Of a stretch of 21,499 nucleotides of DNA, positions 14,281 to 21,169 are shown one piece after another. Made by a program: the position numbers and the translations under genes. The first letter of the stretch is position 1. Every line of letters starts with the position of its first letter. This DNA is from Solirubrobacteraceae bacterium (GTDB lineage Bacteria; Actinomycetota; Thermoleophilia; Solirubrobacterales; Solirubrobacteraceae), in NCBI GenBank assembly GCA_017882405.1, contig JADGPO010000030.1, forward strand, positions 1-21,499, read 5' to 3'. The notes beneath the pieces are model-generated. The model had not been told where the DNA came from. It worked only from the letters and a program-made list of their open reading frames with translations, and did no database searches.

Positions 14281-15912
14281 GTGATCTCCCTTGACCGCGT
14301 GACCTACACGTACCCCGGGTCGTCGACGCCGGCGCTGCGCGACGTCAGCTTGGCGATCGAGCCCGGCGAGCTGGTGATCGTCGCCGGCGGCTCCGGCTCG
14401 GGCAAGTCGACGCTGCTGCGGGCGATCAGCGGCCTGGTGCCCCATTTCCACGGCGGTACGTTCGCCGGCACCGCCACGGTGGCCGGCCTGGACACCCGCG
14501 ACCACGGCCCCGGAAGCCTGGCGGCGGCCGTGGGCACGCTGTTTCAGGACCCCGAGACCCAGATCGTGATGGGCACGGTGCGCGCCGAGCTGGGCTTCGG
14601 GCTGGAGAACCGGGGCCAGGCGCCCGCGCGGATCGCCCGCGGGGTGGAGGAGGCGGCGCTGGCGCTGGGGATCGCGCAGCTGCTGGACCGCCCGACCGCC
14701 GAGCTCTCCGGCGGAGAGCTGCAGCGCACCGCCCTCGGAGCCGCGCTGGCCGGCCGCCCACCGGTGCTGGTCCTCGACGAGCCGACCTCGCAGCTGGATC
14801 CGGTGGCCGGCGATGAGCTGATCGGGCTGCTGCGCCGCGCCAATGATGATGCCGACACCACAATCCTGCTGGCCGAGCATCGCCTGGAGCGCTGTCTGCA
14901 CGCCGCCGACCGGGTGATCGCCCTCGCCGGCGGCCGGATCGTCTGCGACGGCTCGCCCGAGCACTTCCTGGAGTGGGCGGGACGGGACGCGCCGCGGCTG
15001 CAGACCCCAGGGGCCCAGCTGCTGGAGGGCCTCGGCCTGGCGCCCGTCCCGGGGGTCAAGCGGGCCCGCGCCTCGCTGCGTGCCCGGGGGCTGCTGCCCG
15101 CGCCCGGCGGCGAAGCCGAGCTCGAGCCGGCGCCACCGCCCGTACCGGGTCCCCGCCGACCCCGGCGCTCGCGCGAGCGCGGGGGTCCGAGTCCCGCACT
15201 CGAGCTGCGGGGCGTGTGGCACGAGCTGCGCTTCGGACCGGCGCTGCTGCGGGGCGTGTCGCTGACGCTTGCGCCCGGGGAGTGCGTGGCCCTGATGGGC
15301 CGCAACGGCGCCGGCAAGTCGACGCTGCTGCGCCACGCGGCAGGGCTGACGGCGCCCACACGCGGCAAGGTGCGCAGCGTCGGCCGGGTGGGCCTGCTGT
15401 CCCAGAATCCGGTCGACTACCTGGTGCACGAGTGCGTCCGCCAGGAGGCGCCGGCCTCGGCGCTGGCCGCCGTCGGGCTGGACGATCCGGCGCTGGCCCA
15501 ACGCCACCCGCGCGATTTGTCAGGAGGCGAGAAGCAGCGCCTGGCGCTCGCCGTGGTGCTCGGCGACGCCAGCCAGCGCCCCGCGGTCCTGTGCCTGGAC
15601 GAGCCGACTCGCGGCATGGACCGCGAGCACCGCGCGCAGCTGGTGGCTCTCCTTCAGGAGCTGGCGGGAGCGGTGATCGTCGCCACCCACGACGCCGAGT
15701 TCGCCGCGGCCTTCGCCCAGCGGGTGGTCCTGATGGCCGACGGCGCGATCATCGCCGACGGGACGGCCGCCGCGATCCTCTCCGGCGGCAGCTACTTCGC
15801 CACCGAGACGGCGAGGATCCTCGGGGGTGCCGGCGGCGCGCTGACGCCTGACGAGGGGCGGGAGCTGCTGGCCGGGGGGAGCCCTCGAGCCTCGCGGGAG
15901 GCGATCGTATGA
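14281..15912 (+). CDS. ecfA: ECF transporter ATPase, two nucleotide-binding domains fused
   Basis: This 543-aa cytosolic ATPase holds two ABC domains in one chain, in place of separate EcfA1 and EcfA2. Domain 1 (about 1-235) has Walker A GGSGSGKST (36-44), Q loop FQDPETQ (88-94), signature LSGGELQR (142-149), Walker B VLVLDEPTSQLDP and switch His200. A Pro/Arg-rich linker of about 65 residues follows. Domain 2 (about 306-520) has Walker A GRNGAGKST (340-348), SQNP (375-378), LSGGEKQR (413-420), LCLDEPTRGMD (437-447) and switch His470. Both domains look catalytically complete, so two active sites are expected. The start is a GTG at 14281 with a G-rich ribosome-binding site. The end overlaps the S-component gene by 4 nt (ATGA). 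It powers the importer through the T component. Confidence 0.92.
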   Translation: MISLDRVTYTYPGSSTPALRDVSLAIEPGELVIVAGGSGSGKSTLLRAISGLVPHFHGGTFAGTATVAGLDTRDHGPGSLAAAVGTLFQDPETQIVMGTVRAELGFGLENRGQAPARIARGVEEAALALGIAQLLDRPTAELSGGELQRTALGAALAGRPPVLVLDEPTSQLDPVAGDELIGLLRRANDDADTTILLAEHRLERCLHAADRVIALAGGRIVCDGSPEHFLEWAGRDAPRLQTPGAQLLEGLGLAPVPGVKRARASLRARGLLPAPGGEAELEPAPPPVPGPRRPRRSRERGGPSPALELRGVWHELRFGPALLRGVSLTLAPGECVALMGRNGAGKSTLLRHAAGLTAPTRGKVRSVGRVGLLSQNPVDYLVHECVRQEAPASALAAVGLDDPALAQRHPRDLSGGEKQRLALAVVLGDASQRPAVLCLDEPTRGMDREHRAQLVALLQELAGAVIVATHDAEFAAAFAQRVVLMADGAIIADGTAAAILSGGSYFATETARILGGAGGALTPDEGRELLAGGSPRASREAIV

Positions 15913-17678
15913 GCTGGCAGGCGGGGGCCTTCGGGATCCTGGCGCTCGCGCTGGCGGCGGGCTTTGCCTGGTATGAGCGCGACCGGCCCGACGCCCGGAT
16001 CGTCGCCCTCGTGGGGACGCTGGCGGCGTTCGCTGCGCTCGGCCGGATCGCGTTCGCGGCCGTCCCCAACGTCAAGCCGACGACCGACATCGTCCTGATC
16101 AGCGGCTATGCGCTGGGCGGGGGCCCGGGTTTCGCCGTGGGGGCGATCGCCGGCCTGACCTCCAACTTCTTCTTCGGGCAGGGGCCGTGGACGCCCTGGC
16201 AGATGGCCGCCTGGGGCGCCACCGGGGTGCTGGGCGCCGGGCTGGCCCGGGCCGGCCTGCTGCGGGGCGGGCGCTGGAGCTTGGCGATCGCCTGCTGCGT
16301 GGTCGGGTTCGCCTTCACCGCGTTTCAGGACGTCGGCGACTGGGTCACGTTCTCAGACCACAGCTGGACGTCGCTGGGCTTCTACGTCGGCCAGGGACTC
16401 GGCTTCGACGCGATCCACGCCGCGGGCTGCCTGGCGTTCGCGCTCGCCTTCGGACCGGCCCTGACCCGCTCGATCCAGCGCTTCGCCCGGCGGTTAGAGG
16501 TCACCTGGTTGCCACCGGCGCCGCTCGCGGTCGGGCTGATCGCCCTCCTGGCCGTGGGCGCGGGCCTGGCGCCGTCTCGCGCGCCGGCCGGCGTGTCGCC
16601 CGCGAGCTATCTCCTGCACGCCCAGAACACCGACGGCGGGTTCGGCCCGGCCCCCGGGCAGCCGTCCAACCAGCTGTACGCCGGCTGGGCCGCGCTGGGC
16701 CTCGCCTCCGTCGGCTATGACCTCAACCACGTCGCCCGGGGCGGTGCCAGCGTGGTCGATTACGTCCGCGCCAGCGCCGGCTCGAGTGACGTCGGCTCGC
16801 TGGAGCGCACGATCCTGATCGTGCGCGCCGCCGGCCTGTCGGCGCGCGACTTCGGCGGCCACGATCTGATCGGCGCGCTGGAGCACCGCGTGCGCGCCGA
16901 CGGCTCGGTCTCGGGCCAGGTCAACCTGACGGCGTTCGCCGTGCTGGCGCTGCGCGCCGATGGCGTCGTCCCCGCGGGGCGCACGCTGGGCTGGCTCGAG
17001 CGCCAGCAGGACGGCGACGGTGGCTTCGGCTTCTCCGGCGCCGGCGGCTCCAGCGACGCCGACGACACGGGAGCGACCCTCGAGGCGCTGGCCGGCGCCG
17101 GGGGCCGGGCTCGGTCGGCCCGCACCCGCGCGGTGGCCTACCTGCGCCGCCAGCAGAACGCCGACGGCGGCTTTGCCTCCCAGCCGGGCGGCGGGTCCAA
17201 CGCCCAGTCGACGGCCTGGGCGATCCAGGGCCTGCAGGCCGCCGGCGTGAACCCGGCCGGGGTGCGACGCCACGGCGCTCGCTCCCCGGTGGCCTACCTG
17301 CGCTCGCTGGTCGGCCCGGGCGGCCAGGTCGCCTATGCCCATGGGAACCAGCAGACGCCGGTGTGGGTCACGGGGGAGGCGCTGATGGCGCTGCAGGGAA
17401 GGCCGCTGCCGCTGGTCCCCCCGCCCGCGGCCCGCCCGGCGCCCACCGCTTCGCAGTCGTCCACGTCCACGACGTCGGTGACGACCGCCGCTCCTGCCAC
17501 CCGCGCGGGCCGGCCCGCGCACCGTCACCGCGCGGCCCCGCATACCGCCGCGCCGCGCCGCCACCACGCCGCTCCGGATTCGGCTCGCGCACCGGCACGG
17601 GCCGCCCAGACCGGGCGCTGGGCGGCGGCGATGGGGGTGCTCACCGCCCTCGTCCTGGCGCCCGTCGACGGCGGCTGA
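15909..17678 (+). CDS. ECF S component fused to an extracellular alpha/alpha-toroid (prenyltransferase/squalene-cyclase repeat) domain
   Basis: This is a 589-aa membrane protein. Residues 1-195 are a six-helix ECF substrate-binding component with NVKPTTDIVLISGYALGG (54-71) and SNFFFGQGPWTPWQMAAWG (85-103). A further helix at about 204-221 should carry the chain outside. Residues about 228-500 are an alpha/alpha-toroid with clear repeats: QNTDGGFG (239-246), QQDGDGGFG (366-374) and QQNADGGFA (415-423), each followed by an ALxAL-type helix. That fold is shared by terpene cyclases and by the alpha domain of transcobalamin and intrinsic factor. A DADD motif sits at 383-386. A Pro/Ala/Thr/His/Arg-rich linker (500-570) leads to a last hydrophobic stretch (571-585), perhaps a second anchor. 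The gene overlaps the ATPase gene by 4 nt and closes the riboswitch-led operon. Cobalamin as substrate is inferred from the riboswitch and neighbours. Confidence 0.88.
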   Translation: MSWQAGAFGILALALAAGFAWYERDRPDARIVALVGTLAAFAALGRIAFAAVPNVKPTTDIVLISGYALGGGPGFAVGAIAGLTSNFFFGQGPWTPWQMAAWGATGVLGAGLARAGLLRGGRWSLAIACCVVGFAFTAFQDVGDWVTFSDHSWTSLGFYVGQGLGFDAIHAAGCLAFALAFGPALTRSIQRFARRLEVTWLPPAPLAVGLIALLAVGAGLAPSRAPAGVSPASYLLHAQNTDGGFGPAPGQPSNQLYAGWAALGLASVGYDLNHVARGGASVVDYVRASAGSSDVGSLERTILIVRAAGLSARDFGGHDLIGALEHRVRADGSVSGQVNLTAFAVLALRADGVVPAGRTLGWLERQQDGDGGFGFSGAGGSSDADDTGATLEALAGAGGRARSARTRAVAYLRRQQNADGGFASQPGGGSNAQSTAWAIQGLQAAGVNPAGVRRHGARSPVAYLRSLVGPGGQVAYAHGNQQTPVWVTGEALMALQGRPLPLVPPPAARPAPTASQSSTSTTSVTTAAPATRAGRPAHRHRAAPHTAAPRRHHAAPDSARAPARAAQTGRWAAAMGVLTALVLAPVDGG

Positions 17679-17712
17679 GGCCGACGACGGTACGCCAGCG
17701 TGCCGCAACGTA

Positions 17713-17718
17713 TACGCT
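17713..17718 (+). promoter_or_regulatory. Candidate -10 element for the transhydrogenase operon
   Basis: CGTATACGCT contains TACGCT (TANNNT), 10 nt before the ATG at 17729, with no Shine-Dalgarno. A leaderless pntAA transcript is likely. The 50-nt gap shows no clear terminator for the preceding operon. Confidence 0.45.
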
Positions 17719-17728
17719 GCACCGCCGC

Positions 17729-18865
17729 ATGCGGATCGGTGTTCCGAAGGAGACAGCCGAGGGCGAGCGCCGGGTGGCGCTGGTGCCCGAGGTCGTCGGC
17801 AAGCTGACCGGCCAGGACCACGAGGTCCTGGTCCAGCGAGGCGCGGGCGCGGGCGCTCTGATCCCCGACCAGGCATTCGAGGATGCCGGCGCGCAGCTGG
17901 TCGACGACGCCGCGGCCGTGCTGGGCGCCGACGTGGTCGTCAAGGTCGCCGCGCCGAACTCCGAGGAGATCGGGCAGCTGGGCTCTGACAGCGTGCTGAT
18001 CGGATTCCTCGGACCGCTCACCAACGGCGAGGGGGTGCGCGCGATCGCCGCCGCCGGCGTCACGAGCTTCGCGATGGAGGCGGTGCCGCGGATCAGCCGA
18101 GCCCAGTCGATGGACGCGCTGTCCTCGCAGGCGAACATCGCCGGCTATCGCTCGGCGCTGATCGGCGCTCAGGAGCTGGGGCGCTTCTATCCGATGCTGA
18201 TGACCGCCGCGGGCACGATCCGGCCGGCGACGGTTCTCGTGCTGGGCGCCGGGGTGGCCGGTCTGCAGGCGATCGCGACCGCCCGGCGGCTGGGGGCGGT
18301 GGTGCAGGGCTTCGACGTCCGCGCCGCGGTCAAGGAGCAGGTCGAGTCGCTGGGCGCGAAGTTCCTCGAGTTTGACCTCGGCGGCGACCTGGAGGGCGCG
18401 GGCGGCTATGCCAAGGAGCTGACGCCCGAGCAGCAGGCCCGCCAGCAGGAGCTGATGGCCGAGGCGATCGGCAAGGTCGACGTGGTCATCACCACCGCGC
18501 TGGTCCCCGGCCGCCGCGCGCCGATCCTGGTCACCGAGCAGGCGGTCAAGCTGATGAAGCCCGGCTCGGTGATCGTCGATCTGGCCGGCGAGGCCGGGGG
18601 CAACTGTGAGCTCTCCGAGCCCGGTGAGACCGTGCTGCGCCACGACGTCAAGATCCTGGCGCCGCTGAACGTCCCCTCGACGATGGCCGAGCACGCCTCC
18701 CAGCTGTACGCCCGCAACATCCAGGCGCTGCTCGGGCTGATGGTGTCCGAGGAGGGCGAGCTGGCGCTCGACTTCGAGGACGAGGTGATCGCCGGGGCCT
18801 GCATCACCCGCGGTGGGGAGATCGTGCACGAAGGCGCCAAGGCCGCGGCCGCGGGAGGCAACTGA
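17729..18865 (+). CDS. pntAA: NAD(P) transhydrogenase alpha subunit, part 1 (NAD-binding dI)
   Basis: This 378-aa cytosolic subunit binds NAD(H) and exchanges hydride with NADP(H) held by PntB, driven by the proton gradient. The start MRIGVPKE is the family's usual N-terminus. The RQD-loop residues Arg121, Gln126 and Asp129 (in RISRAQSMDALSSQ) are present, the Rossmann motif is LGAGVAGLQAIATARRLGA (172-190), and the conserved ITTALVPGRRAPIL and VIVDLAGEAGGNCE segments are intact. The protein lacks membrane helices, which are supplied by the next gene; this is the split-alpha arrangement known from Rhodospirillum rubrum. A leaderless start is likely. It is followed 3 nt later by pntAB. Confidence 0.95.
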   Translation: MRIGVPKETAEGERRVALVPEVVGKLTGQDHEVLVQRGAGAGALIPDQAFEDAGAQLVDDAAAVLGADVVVKVAAPNSEEIGQLGSDSVLIGFLGPLTNGEGVRAIAAAGVTSFAMEAVPRISRAQSMDALSSQANIAGYRSALIGAQELGRFYPMLMTAAGTIRPATVLVLGAGVAGLQAIATARRLGAVVQGFDVRAAVKEQVESLGAKFLEFDLGGDLEGAGGYAKELTPEQQARQQELMAEAIGKVDVVITTALVPGRRAPILVTEQAVKLMKPGSVIVDLAGEAGGNCELSEPGETVLRHDVKILAPLNVPSTMAEHASQLYARNIQALLGLMVSEEGELALDFEDEVIAGACITRGGEIVHEGAKAAAAGGN

Positions 18866-18868
18866 CAG

Positions 18869-19192
18869 ATGGACAGTCTGGTCATCGACATGGCGATTCT
18901 CGTGCTGGCCGGCTTCATCGGCTACGCGGTGATCTCCAAGGTCCCCAAGACCCTGCACACGCCCTTGATGTCGGGCACCAACGCGATCCACGGGATCGTC
19001 GTGCTCGGCGGCCTGTTGCTGATGTCCGAGTCCCACGGAATCCTCGAGAAGGTCCTGCTGGTGATCGCGGTGGCATTCGGGACGATCAACGTGATCGGCG
19101 GCTTTGTGGTCACCGACCGGATGCTGGGGATGTTCAAGGCCAAGGATCCGCCCAAGCCCGAAGCGACGGCCGGGGAGGACGAGCCCTCGTGA
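18869..19192 (+). CDS. pntAB: NAD(P) transhydrogenase alpha subunit, part 2 (membrane)
   Basis: This 107-aa membrane subunit has about three to four helices, forms part of the proton channel (dII) and anchors the dI domain. VPKTLHTPLMSGTNAIHGIV (28-47) is the family signature, and VIGGFVVTDRMLGMFK lies near the end. A short charged tail follows. GGGAGG about 10 nt before the ATG is its ribosome-binding site. The stop overlaps the GTG of pntB by 4 nt (GTGA), so the two are translationally coupled. Confidence 0.93.
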   Translation: MDSLVIDMAILVLAGFIGYAVISKVPKTLHTPLMSGTNAIHGIVVLGGLLLMSESHGILEKVLLVIAVAFGTINVIGGFVVTDRMLGMFKAKDPPKPEATAGEDEPS

Positions 19193-20616
19193 GTTCGCTG
19201 GCCACGGTCTTCTTTCAGACCGTCGATTTCATCGATGCGGCCTACATCGTCGCCTTCGGGCTGATGATCTACGGGATGAGCGGCCTGACGGGGCCCCGCA
19301 CGGCGGTGCGCGGCAACCAGATCGCCGCCGCGGGCATGGCGGTCGCGGTGATCGCCACGCTCTTGCGCAAGGGCGAGTTTGACGGCTCAGGCACCGTCAT
19401 CCTGATCATCGTGGGGCTGGCGATCGGAACCGCGGTCGGCGTCCCGGCGGCGCGCAACGTGAGGATGACGGCGATGCCGCAGATGGTCGCGCTGTTCAAC
19501 GGCGTGGGTGGCGGTGCGGTGGCGCTGATCGCGTGGGTCGAGTTTCGCCATCACTTCGGCGGTGACTGGCCGCTGCGCGCGGCGGGCTTTGAGCTGTTCG
19601 GGGCGATCGTCGGCTCGATCTCCTTCTGGGGCTCGGGCATCGCCTTCGCCAAGCTGCAGGAGATCCTCCCGGGCCGTCCGATCAAGCTTCCGGGGCAGGC
19701 GGCGATCAACGCCGTGCTGCTGCTGATCGCGATCGTCTCAGCGGTGGTGCTGGCCTCCGGGAACCACTCGCAGCTGTTGTTCATCGTGGGCATCCTGGTT
19801 GTGCCGGCGTTGCTGGGCAACCTGCTGGTGCTGCCGATCGGAGGGGCCGACATGCCGGTGGTGATCTCGCTGCTCAACGCGCTCACCGGCCTCTCGGCGG
19901 CGGCCACCGGAGTGGCGCTCGCTAACCCGGTGATGATCGTCGCGGGCATGATCGTGGGCGCGTCCGGCACGATCCTCACCGACCAGATGGCCAAGGCGAT
20001 GAACCGGTCGGTCCCCTCGATCATCGCCGGTGGCTTCGGCGGGACGGTCGCAGCACCGACCGGGGGTGGGGGAGAGACCGGTGGGACGGTTCGCTCCACC
20101 AGTCCCGCGGACGTCGCGATCCAGCTGAGCTATGCCCGTCAGGTGGTGATCGCCCCCGGCTACGGCATGGCCGTCGCCCAGGCCCAGCACGCCGTGCGAG
20201 AGCTGGAGCGCGCGCTGGAGGCCAAGGGCGTCACCGTCAAATACGCGATCCACCCGGTGGCCGGACGGATGCCGGGGCACATGAACGTGCTGCTGGCCGA
20301 GGCCGACGTGCCCTACGACCTGCTGCGCGAGATGGACGACATCAACCCGGAGTTCCCGCGCACCGACGTGACGCTGGTGATCGGCGCCAACGACGTCACC
20401 AACCCGGCCGCCAAGAACGAGCCCGGCAGCCCGATCTACGGGATGCCGATCCTGGAGGTCGACAAGTCCGGATCGGTGATCGTGCTCAAGCGCTCGATGG
20501 CCTCCGGGTTCGCCGGTATCGACAATCCATTGTTCTATGAGCCCAAGACCGCGATGCTGTTCGGCGACGCCAAGTCGTCTGTGAGCGAGGTCACGGCCGA
20601 GGTGCAGGCACTCTAG
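19189..20616 (+). CDS. pntB: NAD(P) transhydrogenase beta subunit
   Basis: This 475-aa protein has a membrane half (about 1-275, around eight or nine helices) completing the proton channel and a C-terminal NADP(H)-binding domain dIII (about 290-475). dIII shows IAPGYGMAVAQAQHAV (321-336), KYAIHPVAGRMPGHMNVLLA (351-370) and GANDVTNPAAKN (399-410), all standard. The enzyme makes NADPH from NADH using the proton motive force. A Gly/Thr-rich hinge (VAAPTGGGGETGGTVRST) joins the halves. The GTG start overlaps the pntAB stop and has GGGGAGGA upstream. All three parts are intact, so the enzyme should be functional. Confidence 0.95.
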   Translation: MSSLATVFFQTVDFIDAAYIVAFGLMIYGMSGLTGPRTAVRGNQIAAAGMAVAVIATLLRKGEFDGSGTVILIIVGLAIGTAVGVPAARNVRMTAMPQMVALFNGVGGGAVALIAWVEFRHHFGGDWPLRAAGFELFGAIVGSISFWGSGIAFAKLQEILPGRPIKLPGQAAINAVLLLIAIVSAVVLASGNHSQLLFIVGILVVPALLGNLLVLPIGGADMPVVISLLNALTGLSAAATGVALANPVMIVAGMIVGASGTILTDQMAKAMNRSVPSIIAGGFGGTVAAPTGGGGETGGTVRSTSPADVAIQLSYARQVVIAPGYGMAVAQAQHAVRELERALEAKGVTVKYAIHPVAGRMPGHMNVLLAEADVPYDLLREMDDINPEFPRTDVTLVIGANDVTNPAAKNEPGSPIYGMPILEVDKSGSVIVLKRSMASGFAGIDNPLFYEPKTAMLFGDAKSSVSEVTAEVQAL

Positions 20617-20671
20617 GCACAATCGACTGCAAAGTGAAGCGCCAATACGCCTTCCAAGTGAGGATCGAGCG

Positions 20672-21082
20672 ATGGATGTCAACCGGCTGACCGCGATACC
20701 GATCTTCTCCGAGCTCTCGGAGCAGGAGGCCAAGCGCCTGGCCACGTTCGCCACGGAGACGAGCGCCGCCGAGGGCCAGATCCTGATCAAAGAGGGCGAC
20801 TACTCGGTCGAGTTGATCGCGATCGAGGAGGGCACGGCCGACGTGATCCAGGGCGGCAAGACGATCGCCACGCTGGGTCCGGGCGACCTGATCGGCGAGA
20901 TGGGCCTGTTGGAGCGCCGGCCCCGCAATGCCGACGTGGTCGCCAGCTCCCCGATGCGGCTGATCAAACTCACCCATTGGGAGGTCCATCGCATGTCCGA
21001 GGACACCGTCAACCGGATCAAGCAGATGATCGAGGATCGCCGCGAGTCCGGCGTGACGGATCCCGGTTACAAGCGGGGCTGA
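20672..21082 (+). CDS. Stand-alone cyclic nucleotide-binding domain protein
   Basis: This 136-aa soluble protein is essentially one CAP-like effector-binding beta-barrel with flanking helices. It opens with FSELSEQEAKRLA, as in Crp-family domains. The phosphate-binding cassette GDLIGEMGLLERRPRNADVV keeps the Glu and Arg that contact the cyclic nucleotide ribose-phosphate, so cAMP or cGMP binding is plausible. There is no helix-turn-helix, kinase, channel or transporter domain, so it cannot act like Crp by itself and probably works through a partner. GAGGA lies 7 nt before the ATG. The gene starts 56 nt after pntB. It may read through from that operon or have its own promoter, which I could not identify. 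Confidence 0.88.
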   Translation: MDVNRLTAIPIFSELSEQEAKRLATFATETSAAEGQILIKEGDYSVELIAIEEGTADVIQGGKTIATLGPGDLIGEMGLLERRPRNADVVASSPMRLIKLTHWEVHRMSEDTVNRIKQMIEDRRESGVTDPGYKRG

Positions 21083-21101
21083 CGGGCGGTCACAGGTCGG
21101 T

Positions 21102-21126
21102 CCCGTCGCGTGGGCATCGCGACGGG
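21102..21126 (+). terminator. Candidate terminator hairpin after the cyclic nucleotide-binding gene
   Basis: CCCGTCGCG-TGGGCAT-CGCGACGGG is a perfect 9-bp stem with a 7-nt loop, starting 19 nt after the stop codon at 21082. It is followed by TCTGTCG rather than a T tract, so it would be an imperfect intrinsic terminator. It separates the gene from the next promoter. Confidence 0.5.
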
Positions 21127-21155
21127 TCTGTCGATGGTGGCGCTCGTCAGACGTA

Positions 21156-21161
21156 TAAGCT
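21156..21161 (+). promoter_or_regulatory. Candidate -10 element for the sigma-factor-like gene
   Basis: CGTATAAGCT contains TAAGCT (TANNNT), 8 nt before the ATG at 21170, with no Shine-Dalgarno. It closely resembles the element before pntAA (CGTATACGCT). Confidence 0.45.
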
Positions 21162-21169
21162 CGCCTGCG

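Noticed and set aside
15909..17678. Terpene cyclase or prenyltransferase enzyme
   Set aside because: Only the toroid repeat fold and a DADD motif match; the fusion to an ECF S component and the cobalamin riboswitch argue for transport. Kept as a minor open question.
17689..17704. Inverted repeat GGTACGC-CA-GCGTGCC as a terminator after the B12 operon
   Set aside because: The loop is only 2 nt, one pair is a wobble, and there is no T tract; a stable hairpin is unlikely as written.
17525..19036. Long minus-strand open frame opposite pntAA
   Set aside because: It is composition-driven, has no domain signature, and is antisense to an unmistakable transhydrogenase subunit.
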